In this document: positions 33,162 through 46,899 of the stretch, one piece after another
Layout of the letters: each line of letters begins with the position of its first letter
How positions within the stretch are numbered: the first letter of the stretch is position 1
Source of the DNA: Hyalella azteca
Taxonomy: Eukaryota; Arthropoda; Malacostraca; Amphipoda; Hyalellidae
Length of the DNA stretch: 64,000 nucleotides
Direction: 5' to 3'
NCBI RefSeq assembly: GCF_000764305.2
Contig: NW_025947752.1
Location: 295,953 to 359,952 of the forward strand
Translations under genes and position numbers: made by a program
The notes under the pieces: generated by a model
Database searches by the model: none
What the model saw: the letters and a program-made list of their open reading frames with translations, nothing else
Told to the model about the DNA's origin: nothing

Positions 33162-35404
33162 TTTTTTTCAGCAGTTTCACACCAATAGGAAATAGTACAA
33201 TAATAAAAAATTTTCTTGCATTATTTTCTTTCATTTCATTCAACCATAGTCGATAATACACGTCCTTCAATAAAATACGAGTACTTTATGCCATTTAAAA
33301 AGAAGGTAGTAGTAAAATAACTTTCATTCCTGGTGAAAATCAGCTTACCGAGATACTTGCTGAGCAAAAATAAATTTATGATTGGATCTGTTACTTTCTT
33401 TCTACCCATAAATTCCAATTAATACAAATGAGTTACTGTCGGCTGAATTCATATAAATTACTTCTCAGTGATGCTATAAGGAGTTGTGTGGGCCTCTGTA
33501 AAGACTATAATCAAATATTAGTTTGGGCTATTGATGCAAATATTTAGTTCACAATAATTTAACGAAGCCACTCATGTAGTAGTTTTGGTTTCAATAATTT
33601 CTAAACCTCTTTATGGGCTTTTGATCAATGCACACAAATTGTACTCTCGGAAAATGGTCCCTCTAAGCATAACCTCTAAATAAATTATTGATTAGGCATT
33701 TAAATAAAATAATTACGTAATTTTCATTAACAGAACATTTATGATTCAACATTGATTCCACTTCGGTGCCCGAGTTTTGTCCTGAGTAACGCGTTGGAAC
33801 CGCACAAAGAAACATATTGTCTGTTCCGCAAATGTCTTAACTTGCCTGACGCCATTAAAACCCTTATTGATTTCAACATTTAACTTTCCGAGAAAAATTT
33901 TCGCAGAAATTCAATTCATGTCTCTATAAGCTGAGTTAAGAATATAAACCTAACTGCGTCGTCATGTAAATACAATTTTATGGTTTCAAAATCTTCTAGT
34001 TCGTCCAAGAAATTTTAATCGGTTTCAAAATTTTGTTGACTGCTGAAAATGGAATAATTAAAAAGAACACTGGAACTTAATTTCTTTTGAAGCTTATTCG
34101 GGATCAATTCGCTGTTTTGGGCAAAGTTAGATTCAACAGATGAATTTGCCAAGAGAAGCTCAGTAATTAAATTCTTAAAGATATTATTCAATTCTTTTTC
34201 CATCCTTTGACTATGCGCTTTGTTAATCGTTGATGATTTTGAACAAAAACTACATTACTGCATTACTTTTCATGTAAATTTGCAATAATTAAAATAAAGT
34301 TTGAATCTAAATTTGAAAGTCGATCGATAGTTTTCAGCTGTGTAAAATAATTTTAATTTTTTTACATCAACTTCCAATAGTATATCTAAAGCCAATCAGA
34401 TATTAGCTGTTCAATCTGATTTAGTCACTTGAAAATCACCTTGCGATCATAAATGCATTCATGATGAGTAATGTTCAATGGATGACATTCATAGCAAGAT
34501 TATTATATCAATCACGGACACACTTTAAAATTTCTCTTAGAATGAGACAAAAACAAGTTCAGTTATGTAATCAGATTTTCGCTGGAGGTTAAAGTTCGAC
34601 ATAGGTTAAAACTTCTTCCCAATTTTGGATGAAGACGCGAATATAAATTATTCGTGAATGGTGTGCGTGATAAATGAAATCCATAACTGACATGACTCAA
34701 GATATTACGAATACGAATCAACACAAACTTTACTACTTTTAATAATGCATTAGAAATGTCCCCATTTAAACAACGAGCTAGTTTTTATATAAAACTGTTT
34801 TCATCGACCTAATCGATTCAATTACGCTCCACAGTTTGAGATAAATTCGACGAAATTCAATGAAAAGATACAAAACTTCTGATGATAATTCAAAATTGAG
34901 GTCAGTTATTCAATGAGGTGAACGGCAACTAACAATGAAAAAAATGTTACAGTAAGTTTTAATGTTCTTAATTTAAAAAATCCCATTTTAGGGCAACATT
35001 CGCTGTATTTACACAAATCAGCTAGACCAACAAACCTAGAACCTATCCTCAACCTTGGTCGACTCAGATGCTTGATAAATCCCACATTTCCTAAATTCTG
35101 GCGCAAACGTGTACGTCATTTGCACTGACAACTGCTGATCCCTGGAGCTTACAAATAATTCCTAGAATTTCAGAGACCCAGCAAAGATCTCTGACAAGTC
35201 TCGACTAATTTGCATTCAACTGACAGATCATCCGGTGCCAAGCAAGTCACGCTTGCGTCAGTGTTTAAGTTACAGGCGTATTTTACGGGAATTTTCCGCG
35301 TCCATTTCAAGTGATATTTTCTGCAGATTCTATATAATTCTGAAAAAAATAACGTATCTATATGGGTAGCTTCAGATCTCATAGTTCATTTATAGATTCG
35401 AAAT
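33162..35404. other. Non-coding stretch
   Basis: AT-rich, with short random-looking frames only. No repeats were recognised. Confidence 0.4.
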
Positions 35405-35827
35405 TCATTTGGTGTAAACGCACTCAAACAATTTTGGTTGACTTGAAAACACTCTGAGTGACTGACTACTTGACTTAAAGTCACTGAATTGAGAGTGACT
35501 GAATTCTTGTAACTGACTGAAGACTGGCATTTGTGGAACCGTCGGGAATCTATCGCTTTCGCTCAGTCTCATCGAAATTCGACTCAATCTTATTCGAATT
35601 CGGTTTGCCGAGCAAACCATAAAGACATCACTAGTCCCTCGATCGATGAAGACTGCTGTCGACATATGGCTGGTGCCCACGGGGAGTTCAGGTCTGAATT
35701 TGATGCTCTGCACTTTATTCAACTTTGCGGACGGGGTTAAGCCTCTTCTTATAAAAAATGAAACACGCAAGTTAACGTTGATACTTTGAGAATTCAACTC
35801 GCAAATCTGCATAAGCTTATCACACAT
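35405..35827 (-). other. Unassigned 140-residue open frame
   Basis: One of the longest non-repetitive frames in the window. It begins MCDKLMQICELNSQSINVNL, has a central VGTSHMSTAVFIDRGTSDVF and ends in a Ser/Gln-rich part. There is no recognised domain, signal peptide or membrane segment. At this base composition a frame of this length can occur by chance, so I keep it as a candidate only. Confidence 0.2.
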
Positions 35828-36630
35828 AACTCAAAAATACAGTGAAAAGTCCAAATGAAATGGAATCTTTGTCGGTGAAAACAGTTCTTAATAATTAAAA
35901 CCCACCTAATATAAGTGTCTTATATATAAATATATCTATATAAAATAAATATTTCATCAAAGTTGCAAAATTCGTGATCGGCATCGGGTGGCTAATTATT
36001 TGCAAGCAATCCGAATTTGAGCCCGAGGCTTTAATTTGGTTCCACACAACTGAATGAGTTGTGAATGTTGAAATTTCTTATTAAATGTTGAAATGTTATG
36101 ATTTATTATTAAATTGTTATTTTATACTCTCTCACAGAAGTCAATATATTGAGTAATATATATATATATATGAATTCATTGCAAGATAACAAATGTCAAA
36201 CGTCATATACACTGATTAAAGCCACCGAAGTCAAAAAAATTTCTTTGATTTTCAAGTATATTATCTCTCCAATTTTTGCGGTTGTCGAATGATATTCCTG
36301 TTTGTTTTTGACCCATTTCCTTTCCAAAATTTTTCTCAAATAAGTACAATTAACTGATTGAAGCAACGATTTTGATAAAAACTATTCCGATTGGAGGTGC
36401 AATAAACAAAATACCTCGCTGCTTGACTGCTTCAAACTGACATTTTAATGATGAATAACAGGGATATGATTAGAAATTTTCTACAAAGATTTTGGATTAT
36501 AAAAATTAAATATTTTTTAAAGATTATAGATAAGAATTACGAATTTATTCGTTTCTCTGTTGTGGCGAAAACATATTGGGTACATAATGGAGGATTTATA
36601 AGGTCCCGAAAATCGGTAGTGTTTGGACCG
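35828..36630. other. Non-coding stretch
   Basis: AT-rich; includes a TA run at about 36155-36170. Nothing else recognised. Confidence 0.4.
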
Positions 36631-36634
36631 AGTT

Positions 36635-36850
36635 TCATGGTGACTGAAGTTCAGAATACCAAGACTGAAGCTGTGAGTTGAGGGTTCGATCCCAGCTACC
36701 TGCGATAGTTCTGGTCGGCAATTTGACCGGACGGTTAACCACAGCAAAATTAGAAGAGTGAGTTGCATGTTCGAAAACGCAACAAGCTGTAAACAACACT
36801 GCGATTTTCAGAATAAGCGACAGGTCAGACGGCCTAATCAATGTTGGCAC
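36635..36850 (+). mobile_element. SINE-like element with B-box
   Basis: A perfect B-box ggttcgatccc (36683-36693) is preceded 33 bp upstream by a weak A-box-like tggtgactgaag, and followed by gcaacaagctgt (36779). It ends near ggcactaccatta in front of an ATT/TATC microsatellite (36851-36950). The landmark order matches the 17.4-kb copy. The 3' simple repeat is a typical SINE tail. No target duplication is visible. Confidence 0.55.
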
Positions 36851-36950
36851 TACCATTATATTATCATTATTATCATTATAATTATCATTAGTCTTATTAT
36901 TATTTTTATTACTATTTAGATAATTTATCATAATTATTATCACAATGATA
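36851..36950. repeat. ATT/TATC-type microsatellite
   Basis: An impure run of tta, tat and tcatta units directly after the SINE-like element; probably its tail. Confidence 0.7.
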
Positions 36951-39900
36951 CGTTAAACAGTAACAATTCTGCTAGTACGCCACATCCAGCAGAACGAGTG
37001 TTTGAAACATGAGTAAATATAATTATGCCGAATTCTCATTAATAGAATTGGGCGCCTTTTATGCTCGCATATTCATTGAAAATGCATTTTAAAAGCATTT
37101 ACAATAAATTTTACCTCTAAAATTTTCATCAATGACCGTGAAACTATAGGATGGAATTCAACTACAACTGTTACGAAATAAGCAATGAATAAATAATGAA
37201 AATAATAAATACATAATAAATGAATAAGCAATTGATGTTAATATAGAAAAAGTGTATAAATAAACGAAAACATTATGCGCACACTTATGAAAGCTGATCA
37301 CATTGACTAAAAATTGTTGACATTTGATTTTTAATTAAAATATGTGAAACTTGTTGCGCTGAAACAATCGTAATTTTCGTACAAAAATCACACGTACAAG
37401 TTGGCGAAAATGATGAACTATTATTTGAAAAACTGAATCACTATCAAAAACAAATTTGTTTGTCGTTTTTCAGTTTTTTTTTGGGTGATCGGCCAACAAA
37501 ATTCAAAGTCAAGTTGATAATTTTTTTTAACTACTAAAATCGGGCAATGAAAATGCAATCATAGTTTATCTGTATAATTTCAGTCTGCATGGGTATAGTG
37601 TTGGTTTTAGTCTCTGCTCGAATGTCGATTGATCAAATTATTTTCATATGTGTCGCTTTACCGTGATAAAAAAGAAGTACATACTAAATAATACAGAAAA
37701 ATATACAAAATAGAATGATTCATCCTGCATTCAGTTAATTATTTGGGAAAGCACAGATACTTTCATTAGAAGATTGCCCGCTTCAACCCATATTCGTCAA
37801 GAAACTGCTATTTAACTCCCAGTTTGAATTCAATAAAAATGCAGTTATTATTATTCATTGAGTTATTACTTACAAATAAAATGTACACTACTAAATTTCT
37901 ATTAAATGCCTCTCTAGTCCAATCAACAGAAAAGAAAATCCAGCTAATATAATATTCCTACACGATTGATATTGCAGTCACGCGCTCAAATCCTAATTGC
38001 ACTAACATATTTATGGAGCTTGGTTTTAAATACAACAAAGAAACATAATGCTGCTTCATTTTAACTGACGTCTAAGCATACATATCGAGCGTATTTCAGG
38101 GGCTCGGTCAATCGTCTGCACGTGCATTGATTGGTAAAAAATATCGCTGGTAAAAAACATATTTATTGAATGGTAAAAAATATATTCGCTGCTATATATA
38201 TATATTCGAATGCCAAGAATAAAATTAATTAAAATAAAAGCTCCCAATTATCCGTGAAATAATTTACAGCTTTCTCGTACCTATGAATCTTTTATAAAGT
38301 TTAATGGCAAAAACCGACTCTCTCTCTTGGTCCCTCACGGACATGGTTCATAAAGCAAGGTTGGCGAGCTAACAAGCTTGACTTTACAGCTCATTATTTC
38401 AAGCCCTAAACCCTCATATAGGAGACTCGTGAATTAAAGTCACTTTATAAAATTTAATAGAACGAAGCCCATGTAAAAGCTCTCCTGTGAATTTTTTTAA
38501 CTGCTCGTTTTTATGTGGTTATAGTACATAAAATTACTCGCTTCATCATCTTTCCACAAGGCAAACACTTTAAGCTGAAAATTTTACTTTGTCTTCACAA
38601 TAAATGCGGTTCTGGTTGAGGCCAGTGGCGAAATTTTGAAAAATATAACCTTAAAACAATATGATTTATGAATGTTTTTTTTTCTTTCCATCAACAGAAT
38701 GTAATGGGATTTCAAAAGTTTGGACTGCTTTTATATCGCTATTATGAAAGCCGAGTTTAGTCGGAACATTTAAATGAACGCTTGCTTCCGGGCTTTGAAA
38801 GTTTTCATATTATCAAGTCTAGGAGATTTCCAATTTATTCACTAATGACCTGTAAAAGATTGCCTTAACGGCCCAAATTTACTGAACGAACTAACGCTCG
38901 TTTCTTAACAAAGCTAATTGGATCGGAACTCACATCTTATTATGGCTGCGACACGCTTTAGTAGACGTGAAGAAAAGGAGAAACTATTTCATGTGGATGA
39001 ACAATTTAAATCGTGTTTTAGATGAAAGATTTTGGCAAAAATATATATTGGTACTCGGAATATTTTTTATATTCCTAAACCCGGCACCAATTTCTTGTTT
39101 TACTATTTTTTTTCACGTAACATACGGAATCAATAAAAATATTCGCCGAGCCTGACGGAAATTGGCGAAAACTAAAATTAATGGTTAACGCGATCTCTGA
39201 ATTCTCAACCTATTAGTCGCTTAACATCTAAGAATCATATAACGCATATAGGCGCTGCAAAATTAAATTTATTTTTTTCCGTAGGTGGAATAAAATATGT
39301 CCTAGTCACTGGGAATATTTTTTTTGTTGATGTTTTTTTGGACACAGAAAGTGGAGGGCGGCGGTCGAGTCAATCTTGCCCAAATGCTTGAAGAATTAAT
39401 GGCTTCTCAGACATCGATGGATATTGCCGTCTCTGAATGTCAATCTTCCTCCTAACAATTCGTCGAGTTAGAAAAATAAAAATTCATTACAGAGTGTATG
39501 TAATTTCTAGTTAGAGAATATCAAATCGTTTGCTCCGTGAAGAGTTAAAAGAAATGAGAAATTTATTTACAAATAAAAATACCCCCAATAGGTGGACAGT
39601 ATAGAACGTGAAGAGAATGAGAGATCTTTTAATTTACTGTGTTTTTTCATTGCTGAAAAATCTCATTCAAACATTCAAATATATGTGAGTAGAGATAGTA
39701 ATTAAAATATGGGGCTAAATATAGAGAGTTTGTTGTTATGCACCAATACAGTATGTTCATGCATGATTAGTTAATTTTTAGTTATAGTTCAGTCACGCAT
39801 GTTGATCGGCTTCCAGAATTTGAATGAATAAATCATCTGTAAATTTGATGAAACATTTATCGGAATATATCATCTAGCAGTGAAATTCCTCCAAACTCAA

Positions 39901-40399
39901 TTATTCTCATTTGGCTTGAAGGTAGATTTAGATTTTTCTCCTCACCCTTTGAATTTGATGTTGTGTTTGATTTATTAATTAGCTGTTATCAGTTTATAAT
40001 TTATAATGTAGTTCATTTGATTACCTTGTCGCCAATTAACGAAGAGCCTAATAGAAGCATTTCAAATTGGTCACATTCCGTCTTTTCTGTCTTATCTAGG
40101 TACACTTTTGTTGACCAATTGAATGAGTTCACTTTTTCAGAAACGATAAAAATATTATTTCGCTTCAAGTGTAAAATGCATACAATAAAATTTCTATTCC
40201 AAAAACTATGTATATTTGCCTCAATTCCTTGTTCAAATATATGACTTTATCATATATCTGAACCGCGGATTATTTAAATTTTTAATAAAATTATAATTAT
40301 CAGTTTCCAACTCATTTCTCATATTTACTCTGAAACGTGGTTTTCCTTTGTGGAAGAAATAGACTTAATTTATTATTGTGTATATATATTTTTTACGTT
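36951..40399. other. Non-coding stretch
   Basis: AT-rich. A threefold variant of tggtaaaaaatat occurs at about 38130-38185. No coding or RNA feature was found. Confidence 0.4.
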
Positions 40400-40682
40400 G
40401 CAATTGTTTTAATTGCAATATTTAAGTTTAATGTTTAATTTTTTAAGATTTTGGTTTATCATTTTCAGTTTTCACTCACTTTAGCTGTGACCTCCAGCAG
40501 TAGTTAGTATATACTGTATGTATACTGTATGTATACTGTATGTGTACTGTATGTAGCAATTGTTTTAATTGCAATATTTAAGTTTAATGTTTAATTTTTT
40601 AAGATTTGGTTTATCATTTTCAGTTTTCACTCACTTTAGCTGTGACCTCCAGCAGTAGTATATACTGTATTTATACTGTATA
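40400..40682. repeat. 156-bp tandem duplication with internal tatactgtatg repeat
   Basis: The unit starting gcaattgttttaattgcaat at 40400 recurs at 40556. Both contain ttttcactcactttagctgt and gacctccagcagtag. The first ends in four tatactgtatg-type repeats; the second has fewer and is shorter. Confidence 0.93.
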
Positions 40683-41275
40683 CTTGCCATTAATTGTACC
40701 TCGTGATCTTGCCGTATAGGGGCATGCGTTTTAAGAAAGCTCTGCATGTGATATTACATGATGACTGCTTGATTTTATAGTGAATCGTGTTGTATTATAT
40801 TGACTATTTTCGTGAGTCAATTTAGTTTTGTTTATTAATATTACATTCATTGTCTCACCTAGGAATTTCAGGAACGTTATTTTTATCTTTTCAGGAAGGC
40901 CTCAAGTTTTGAAGTTCACGATTTCTGTATTACTTGGAATTGAAACTTGTGAACAGATCGGGAAGTGACTTGAATGTCGAAACGCACGGTTAGACTTGCT
41001 GGTGTGTTAGGGTTTTTGGGGTGTTAGGTTGGTTGTTTCTGTAATTTACTTATAATTATTTTTGTTAATTCTAATTCTTTTAAACTGCTTATTCATTGAA
41101 AAATCTTTTTCATTCAAGTGTTAGACTTGAAGAACGATTACGGTCTTCTGTAGCGGGGGAAGTGCATGGGATTATCATTTGTTCGGGAAAGTCCCCAATA
41201 GCTTGAAGTTTCTATGAAATTTCAATGCAGTGACAAAAAATTTTATAAAATTTTGCCGGCGCAGAGCCGACGTTT

Positions 41276-41497
41276 TCACCCCGTCCAGAAATCGACACCC
41301 AAAAATTTTCGATTCTCGAATCGAACAGTTTTGAGGTGGCGAATTTTTAATGGTGCTAAGGGACTATCCTGTAACTCGTGTAATTCACTGTCATGCCGGA
41401 ACAGTTCACATAAAAGCTCTGAAATTTCACACGTAGATTTTGCAAATTGTTTCTCTACAATTGCGTTGTGCTCCGTTTTACTTTCCAGCACAACCAT
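41276..41497 (-). CDS. Possible coding exon, unassigned
   Basis: A reverse-strand frame starts in good context (acaagATGG) after an acceptor-like gactacaag and reads MVVLESKTEHNAIVEKQFAK, then STCEISELLCELFRHDSELH, ending FLGVDFWTG before a stop. The middle could form an amphipathic helix. The composition looks protein-like, but the opposite strand is also open here and no family is recognised. Confidence 0.22.
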   Translation of the reverse strand: MVVLESKTEHNAIVEKQFAKSTCEISELLCELFRHDSELHELQDSPLAPLKIRHLKTVRFENRKFLGVDFWTG

Positions 41498-44310
41498 CTT
41501 GTAGTCCTTTTTTCTAAAGCAAGAATCCGGGAAACTTACACAACCAAAATTGCGGAACTGAAAATTATAAATGAAAGATGTAATTACTGTCGCTAAAATG
41601 TGAATAAATTGATACTTTTCCCTAAGAATGGTTCGAGCATGGTTTTTTCTCTTGATATTATTTCAATTGCAAAATATTTTCTTGCAAATATTTTCATGTG
41701 TTGTTCTCACGAGGTTTCTTGGTTTTCAAAGATTTATTTAGATTCTATTGATGGTTTAGTTAACAATGAAATCTTATTCTTTGAGCATCTCTTACAAGTG
41801 GGTATTTTTTTCGATTATTTTTGCTTGAAATATTCCTAGATAAAATTTAACATTGACGTTGTAATATCAATAATATGCCGTTTCTTGATTTTAAATTAAC
41901 TGAACCGAACGGTCGCATCCAAACTTTGAACAGTTTTCCGAAAATCGAATCTCATTTGTTTGAATTTAACTGGTATAGTGTAACCATGGCTTCTTCTTTG
42001 TAACTTAAGATAGAAAGTTAATTTAAGTGCGTCGTAAAATTCTTTCTTATATGAGCAAGCCTAACACGGCCACCAACCATGTACACATTGCGCAATTTGC
42101 ATCTTTGCCGATTACGTTATACTGAATCGGCTACACTAATATCAGGTGGAAAAAGCGTAAATGAATCGTATTTGTGATTGATAAACTATACTGCACAACA
42201 TGATTTCTGAAATCAATTACACAAGAGGCCTTAATTTTGTAAGTTAATTCAAACTTTGTGTGACTATAATTTGATAAAATTCTAAATTAAATTCTGGTAA
42301 GGGAAGCCCATCTTGTCTAACATATTGTTGCTTAAACTTCATCATCACAGGAGCCTACTAATGACAAAAAAATTAATCACAAAAACACAATATAATTACT
42401 GCTCAAGACACGACGCTGAACTTTTTGGCAGACAAGGGAACTTAGTTAGCGTCGTGGGGTCTTGCTATGTATGATGACGACCGCAAGAAAAGACTGGACT
42501 GCCTCGAGCAGCTATATGAGATATTTTTTACTGATAGCAATCCTCCAAACGAGGAAGCTATAGAGAGATGATGCGCCTGGAAAGAGATTAAGGGTAAAGG
42601 AATCTTTGTGAGATAATAAAACGAGCTCGCTATACGGGTTGAAGTATCGTGTGATTGAAATGGAGGAAGGAATGCATTCGAATAAGTTCAATTAATATCA
42701 TCATATACTTTAATTATTTTCAGTTTAGAATTTCATAATGGTCTTGCTTGTGTAAAAATAGTGTTTCAAAATTGGCTACATTACACGGACTTTGGAGTTT
42801 TCAAGCAAAAGCCTGAAAACTTGTTTTTGCTTTGGTAAGTTTTCTCATTTAATGGTTATTCAGTAGGTATACTAAAAAAGCCTAATGTTAGATGCAATGC
42901 AGTGGTTAATTCAGAGTGTACAATTATAATGCATCAGAACCAGCTAAAATGGCTTTTAATCTTTTGAGTTTTTAGTGAAATAATTTCTTGTAGAGATTCC
43001 ATGGCACTGTCTCGGAAATTTTATTCAGAAACACGGAGCGTTGCATGTGCGCAACTATTTAAATTAACAGATAATCGTCACTCCTGACGCATAGTTCCCT
43101 TTACGAATGTCATTTACAAAAAACAATATCAGAATCCGTAACGTGAGGGTATGGATTGATTATTATCATAGAATAGTTCATGCCTGTCACAAATTCTTAG
43201 GAGTATTTTACTTGCAGGATATATGTCCTGCCATTTACATGAACATTTTTTAGTAGGTATTGATCATTACGACGAACTTCACGATCTAGGTCATTGCAAT
43301 TGTAAAACAATGGTAGATGAGTCGAAAACTGGACTTTCTTCGTTACATCAGCAAATGTTGTGCTTCTTATATAGTGCCACGCTAAATTTTTTTTACATTT
43401 TTTGCGTACGCAGCTTGGTCTTAGCGATCATGTTGTAAAATCGAATCATATGTAAGTCGAGTCATCGGGTCTTATGTAAGTCGTGTACTCGAGTCATATG
43501 TCGTATCGTCGGATGATGAAAGTCGTGTCATCGACTCACATCTCGTTTCGTCCAGTCATGTAATCTTTTTATTTGGAAAATAGTGTAAGCTGTGAGAAAT
43601 TTGACATTTCTTGTCTCAATACCATGGAAATGCTTGCACTGCGCGGCTTGATTAGGGTCACCGCATGAAACGTTTATGTGCCATGGTAAAGCTGCAGGAC
43701 TTGGCTATCGAACTGCAATTCAATGTGAATTTTTTTAAAGACCTGTATATTTTAATGACCTGTAAATTTTTAACCTCACACTGAATCGTTATCTATTACT
43801 TCTAAGACTATTCAATTGTCAGCAGGTTCCCACGTTTCTTAGTTTTAAATCTACAATGTTGCGGGAGAACAGCAACATAATCCTAGCTCTTGTAAGTAAA
43901 GAGCGCTGACAAATTTGCCCTGCATGGATATCCGACTGCGTTACTAAGGTTATCGGAGATTTGGTCAGGGTTATACTCATTTATTGAATGCCGAAGATTA
44001 GATAACCCATCGAATCTTATTTTGCAATGAGAAAAAAGTTCAATTTCCTCCCACCATGCGTAGACCACCACTTAGGACATGAGAGAAGCGCTGGTAACGA
44101 GTTTGGGACGATAAATGTTTTTCATATCAAAGAGAATGAGTGGAGAGAATGTATTAAACTCACGCAGCGCTCACACGTAAAGGTCAATGGAGCTGTTCAG
44201 AGATTCGGAAGAAACGAGAGCATTTAAAATGAATTACGATCTTTAACAGAGCTGCTGACGCTGGTCAATTGAGGAATTGTTGAATGTTAGGGATCATGAT
44301 TAACATTTGT
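41498..44310. other. Non-coding stretch
   Basis: AT-rich. At about 43438-43560 a degenerate run repeats tcgtgtcatcgagtcatatg-like words. No gene is called; the forward frames at 41600-41839 and 43223-43438 have no known motif. Confidence 0.4.
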
Positions 44311-44815
44311 TACGATGAAATAAATTTGGAGCCTTCGCAATGATCTTCAGTTGAACAAAGCAAAAATTTTATGATGGGGTTTGAACGAAAAATTAAAAAA
44401 AAATTCTAGAATTTTGACTTATTAGAGTGTATGAGCAAGATTGAATTTAGTTATAGAATAAAAACCCGCCTTCATAATTCAAAACTATGTCTTAAAAGCA
44501 CATTCCAGATTTTTCCCTAGACTTCATGTCTACAGAAATGCGGCGACTGCCAGGGCTAAAATACTCAGCATTATTTATAAGCGCGTCAATCATTGGCCAG
44601 CATAAAAACATTAATTGTTACACTTTGCATTAGAAAACGAAAATTAGAGGTCGTATAATTAAAAATCTATTGACATTGACGACTTACGCAACAATTAAAT
44701 ACCAGTTGAAGTTCCAAGCAGCATGCAAATCAATTTGAAAAATATTGCATGTTCGAAGCAGGATTGAAAGGGTATAAAAGCGAATCTATTTCTAAAAGGG
44801 TGCTGAAAAATTCGT
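44311..44815. repeat. Large duplication, copy A, block 1
   Basis: Aligns with 59762-60262 (copy B) from tacgatgaaataaattt through gccttcgcaat..tcttcagttgaacaaagc to the gggtataaaa region. The copies are collinear with scattered substitutions and small indels. Immediately after this block A and B are unrelated. Confidence 0.88.
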
Positions 44816-44830
44816 GGAAATGCAGCAGGA

Positions 44831-44995
44831 ATGGCAGAGACATATTTGGCGACCATGGCGCCTGACGATGCAGTTCATACCCTCGCTACAGAGCAGCGTA
44901 GGGCTGATTTAGACGGCGGCTATGAAAGAACACGAGGTTTAGTGAAGTTTGTTGTTATTATTGTTAGGGCATGTTCAGTGACTTGCTTAGGATAA
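44831..44995 (+). other. Short open frame just after block 1 of copy A
   Basis: A 54-residue frame starts MAETYLATMAPDDAVHTLAT and continues EQRRADLDGGYERTRG. It looks more protein-like than its surroundings and has a donor-like gtttag within it. It has no counterpart in copy B. I recognise no family, and it could be chance. Confidence 0.15.
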
Positions 44996-45721
44996 CAGTT
45001 CAATAATCTTACAATGTGCTTATGAAGCACACCAATTATTACAAAATTTACATTTTTCAATTTCCGTGATTGAGCGACAAATTGTACCAATATATATGGT
45101 TTATGAAAGGTTATTGAGGCGACTATTGTTAGGAGTTAAATCTCACTTCAAACTTTGATGAACAGTTTTGGCTCATGCCACCTACTCTCGTAACTATGCC
45201 TTTATTCCTAGTGTTCACGATGTTGCTTCAAAACGATCGAAATATGCGATAAGAAATAAATAAATAAAATTGTCATTTCTCTGGAAGGCAGCATGGCAGC
45301 AGGCAACCATGCTTTTGGACTAAGCTTATTGGTGACGCAGCACTCGACATTTTGCTTATTTTTAAATGCTACATTTGATTTTAGTCCATAAACATTCAAT
45401 ATTTTGAGGAAAATTTGCAGAATGATGTTGATCAATCTTTTGGCTGAGAAGAAATAATATTCACTTTGATGAGTCTGTAAAACGTCATTCTCCAGCTGTG
45501 GCACATACCAGCAATTAATATTGGCTTCTATGGTACGCATGCAGGCTTTTGGACATGAAGAAATGGAGTCAATAAGTCGGTTGTTGAAACTCGCGGTGGT
45601 TTTATAAAAGTTTCCTAGAGAGCAAAATATAATCCTATCAGAAGTGAAAATATCGGTCCACTGTTTTATTCAAATTGGGAAGGGCTGTGAGTGGTATTGC
45701 ACACGAGCAGCGGTAATTATA

Positions 45722-46898
45722 CAGGGTCCGCAATATTTATGGCAACGGATGTTTGCTATATAATAATAAATTGGTTTCTAGGAGAATTTTCTTTTATAAA
45801 GAAGCTTAATATCATCTATTAATTCATCTATTTTATATTGCAGAAGTCTAAGGTGTCAAAATTTAATATTACTTATGACAGTAGATGGAAATGCAATTGT
45901 AACCCTTCATGAAAAGGATGAGAGTAATTCAGTCATTGCAAAAAAGCTCCAAATTCTTCGTAAAACTGTGTGGAAGGTGGTAAAAAAATTAAAGGAATCT
46001 GGTGAAACATACAATCGACCTGGTCAAGGAAGGAAGCGAAGTGTCAGAACAAAACAATAGGTCAAAAACACGAGGGTGAAGTTGAGGAGAAACCCTCGTC
46101 GCTCAGCTGCAAAATTGGCTGCAGAAGCATGGAGTCAGTCAGACATCAATGCGTCTGACTGACTCCTTTGAGTCCTCAAAGATGACCTCAAAACCTCCCC
46201 TTACAAGATGCAAACAAGGCATGAACTAACAGACCGTCAGGAACGGATGAGGCTCGAAATATGCCAGCACATTCTGGATCTCATTGAAGATGGCACGCTG
46301 CCCAACTAGATGTTCAATGACAAGAAAAAATTTGACATTGAACAAAGCGTTAACCGTCAAAACGACAGAGTTTGAAGTCTGAATGGATCTGTGGCAACCA
46401 GAACAGCAACACGACGTCAAAATTCCATGTCCGTGATGGTTTGGGCCGCGGTAACCGCCACTGGGAGGTTCCCACTCGTTTTCGTCCCCTCAGGAGTGAA
46501 ATTGAACAGCCAGCGATACATTTCGTATATTTTGGAAGCTGTGTTGTTACCTTGGGCCCGTAAACACTTCATCGGCTCACCATGGAGTTTTCAACAAGAC
46601 TCTGCCCCATCACATGGCTCAAACATGTCCCAAAACTGGATTCAGGGTCACATCCCAGCGTTCATTAGCAAAAATGAATGGCCCTCAAGAAGCCCTGATT
46701 TGAATCCTCTCGACTTTTCTGTGTGGACTATTTTAGAGAGTATAGGGTCTGCAGAACACCTCATAATTCTTTGGATAGTTTGAAGTCTAAATTGACACGA
46801 GAATGGGACTTGATCCCTCAAGAAATGCTGCGTGTCTCCTGTGAAGCTTTCCCGCGTAGATTGGAGGCCGTCATTAAATATAAGGGTGGTAGTATTGA
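45722..46898 (+). mobile_element. Dead mariner-type (DD37D, maT-like) transposon
   Basis: The left end cagggtccgcaatatttatg follows TA (45720-45721), the mariner target. The transposase relic starts MTVDGNAIVTLHEKDESNSV (45875) with a helix-turn-helix ending GRKRS. Catalytic positions are GAC 46319-46321 (in NDKKKFD), GAC 46598-46600 (QQDSAPSH) and GAC 46712-46714 (SPDLNPLDFSVW). The last two are 37 residues apart, the spacing of the maT group. It is broken by TAG at 46058, an inserted palindrome at 46132-46165, TAG at 46307 and a frameshift near 46745. The frame runs to LEAVIKYKGGSI and ends at the N at 46899; no right terminal repeat is seen. Transposase cuts and pastes the element in the nucleus; this copy cannot. 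Confidence 0.92.
46132..46165. repeat. Palindrome inserted in the mariner frame
   Basis: gagtcagtcagac and its exact reverse complement gtctgactgactc flank an 8-nt loop (atcaatgc). It lies where the DNA-binding domain should continue and disrupts it. It may be a replication template-switch product. Confidence 0.9.
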
Positions 46899-46899
46899 N
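46899..46899. other. Single N at a sequence discontinuity
   Basis: Left of the N is mariner transposase sequence. From the next bases (aggtgcgag) the sequence is duplication-specific and matches 61134 onward exactly for 177 bp. The N may hide a gap or join. Confidence 0.8.

Noticed and set aside
41214..41504. 96-residue forward frame
   Set aside because: It overlaps the better-looking reverse-strand candidate at 41276-41497 and is Ser-rich with no motif.
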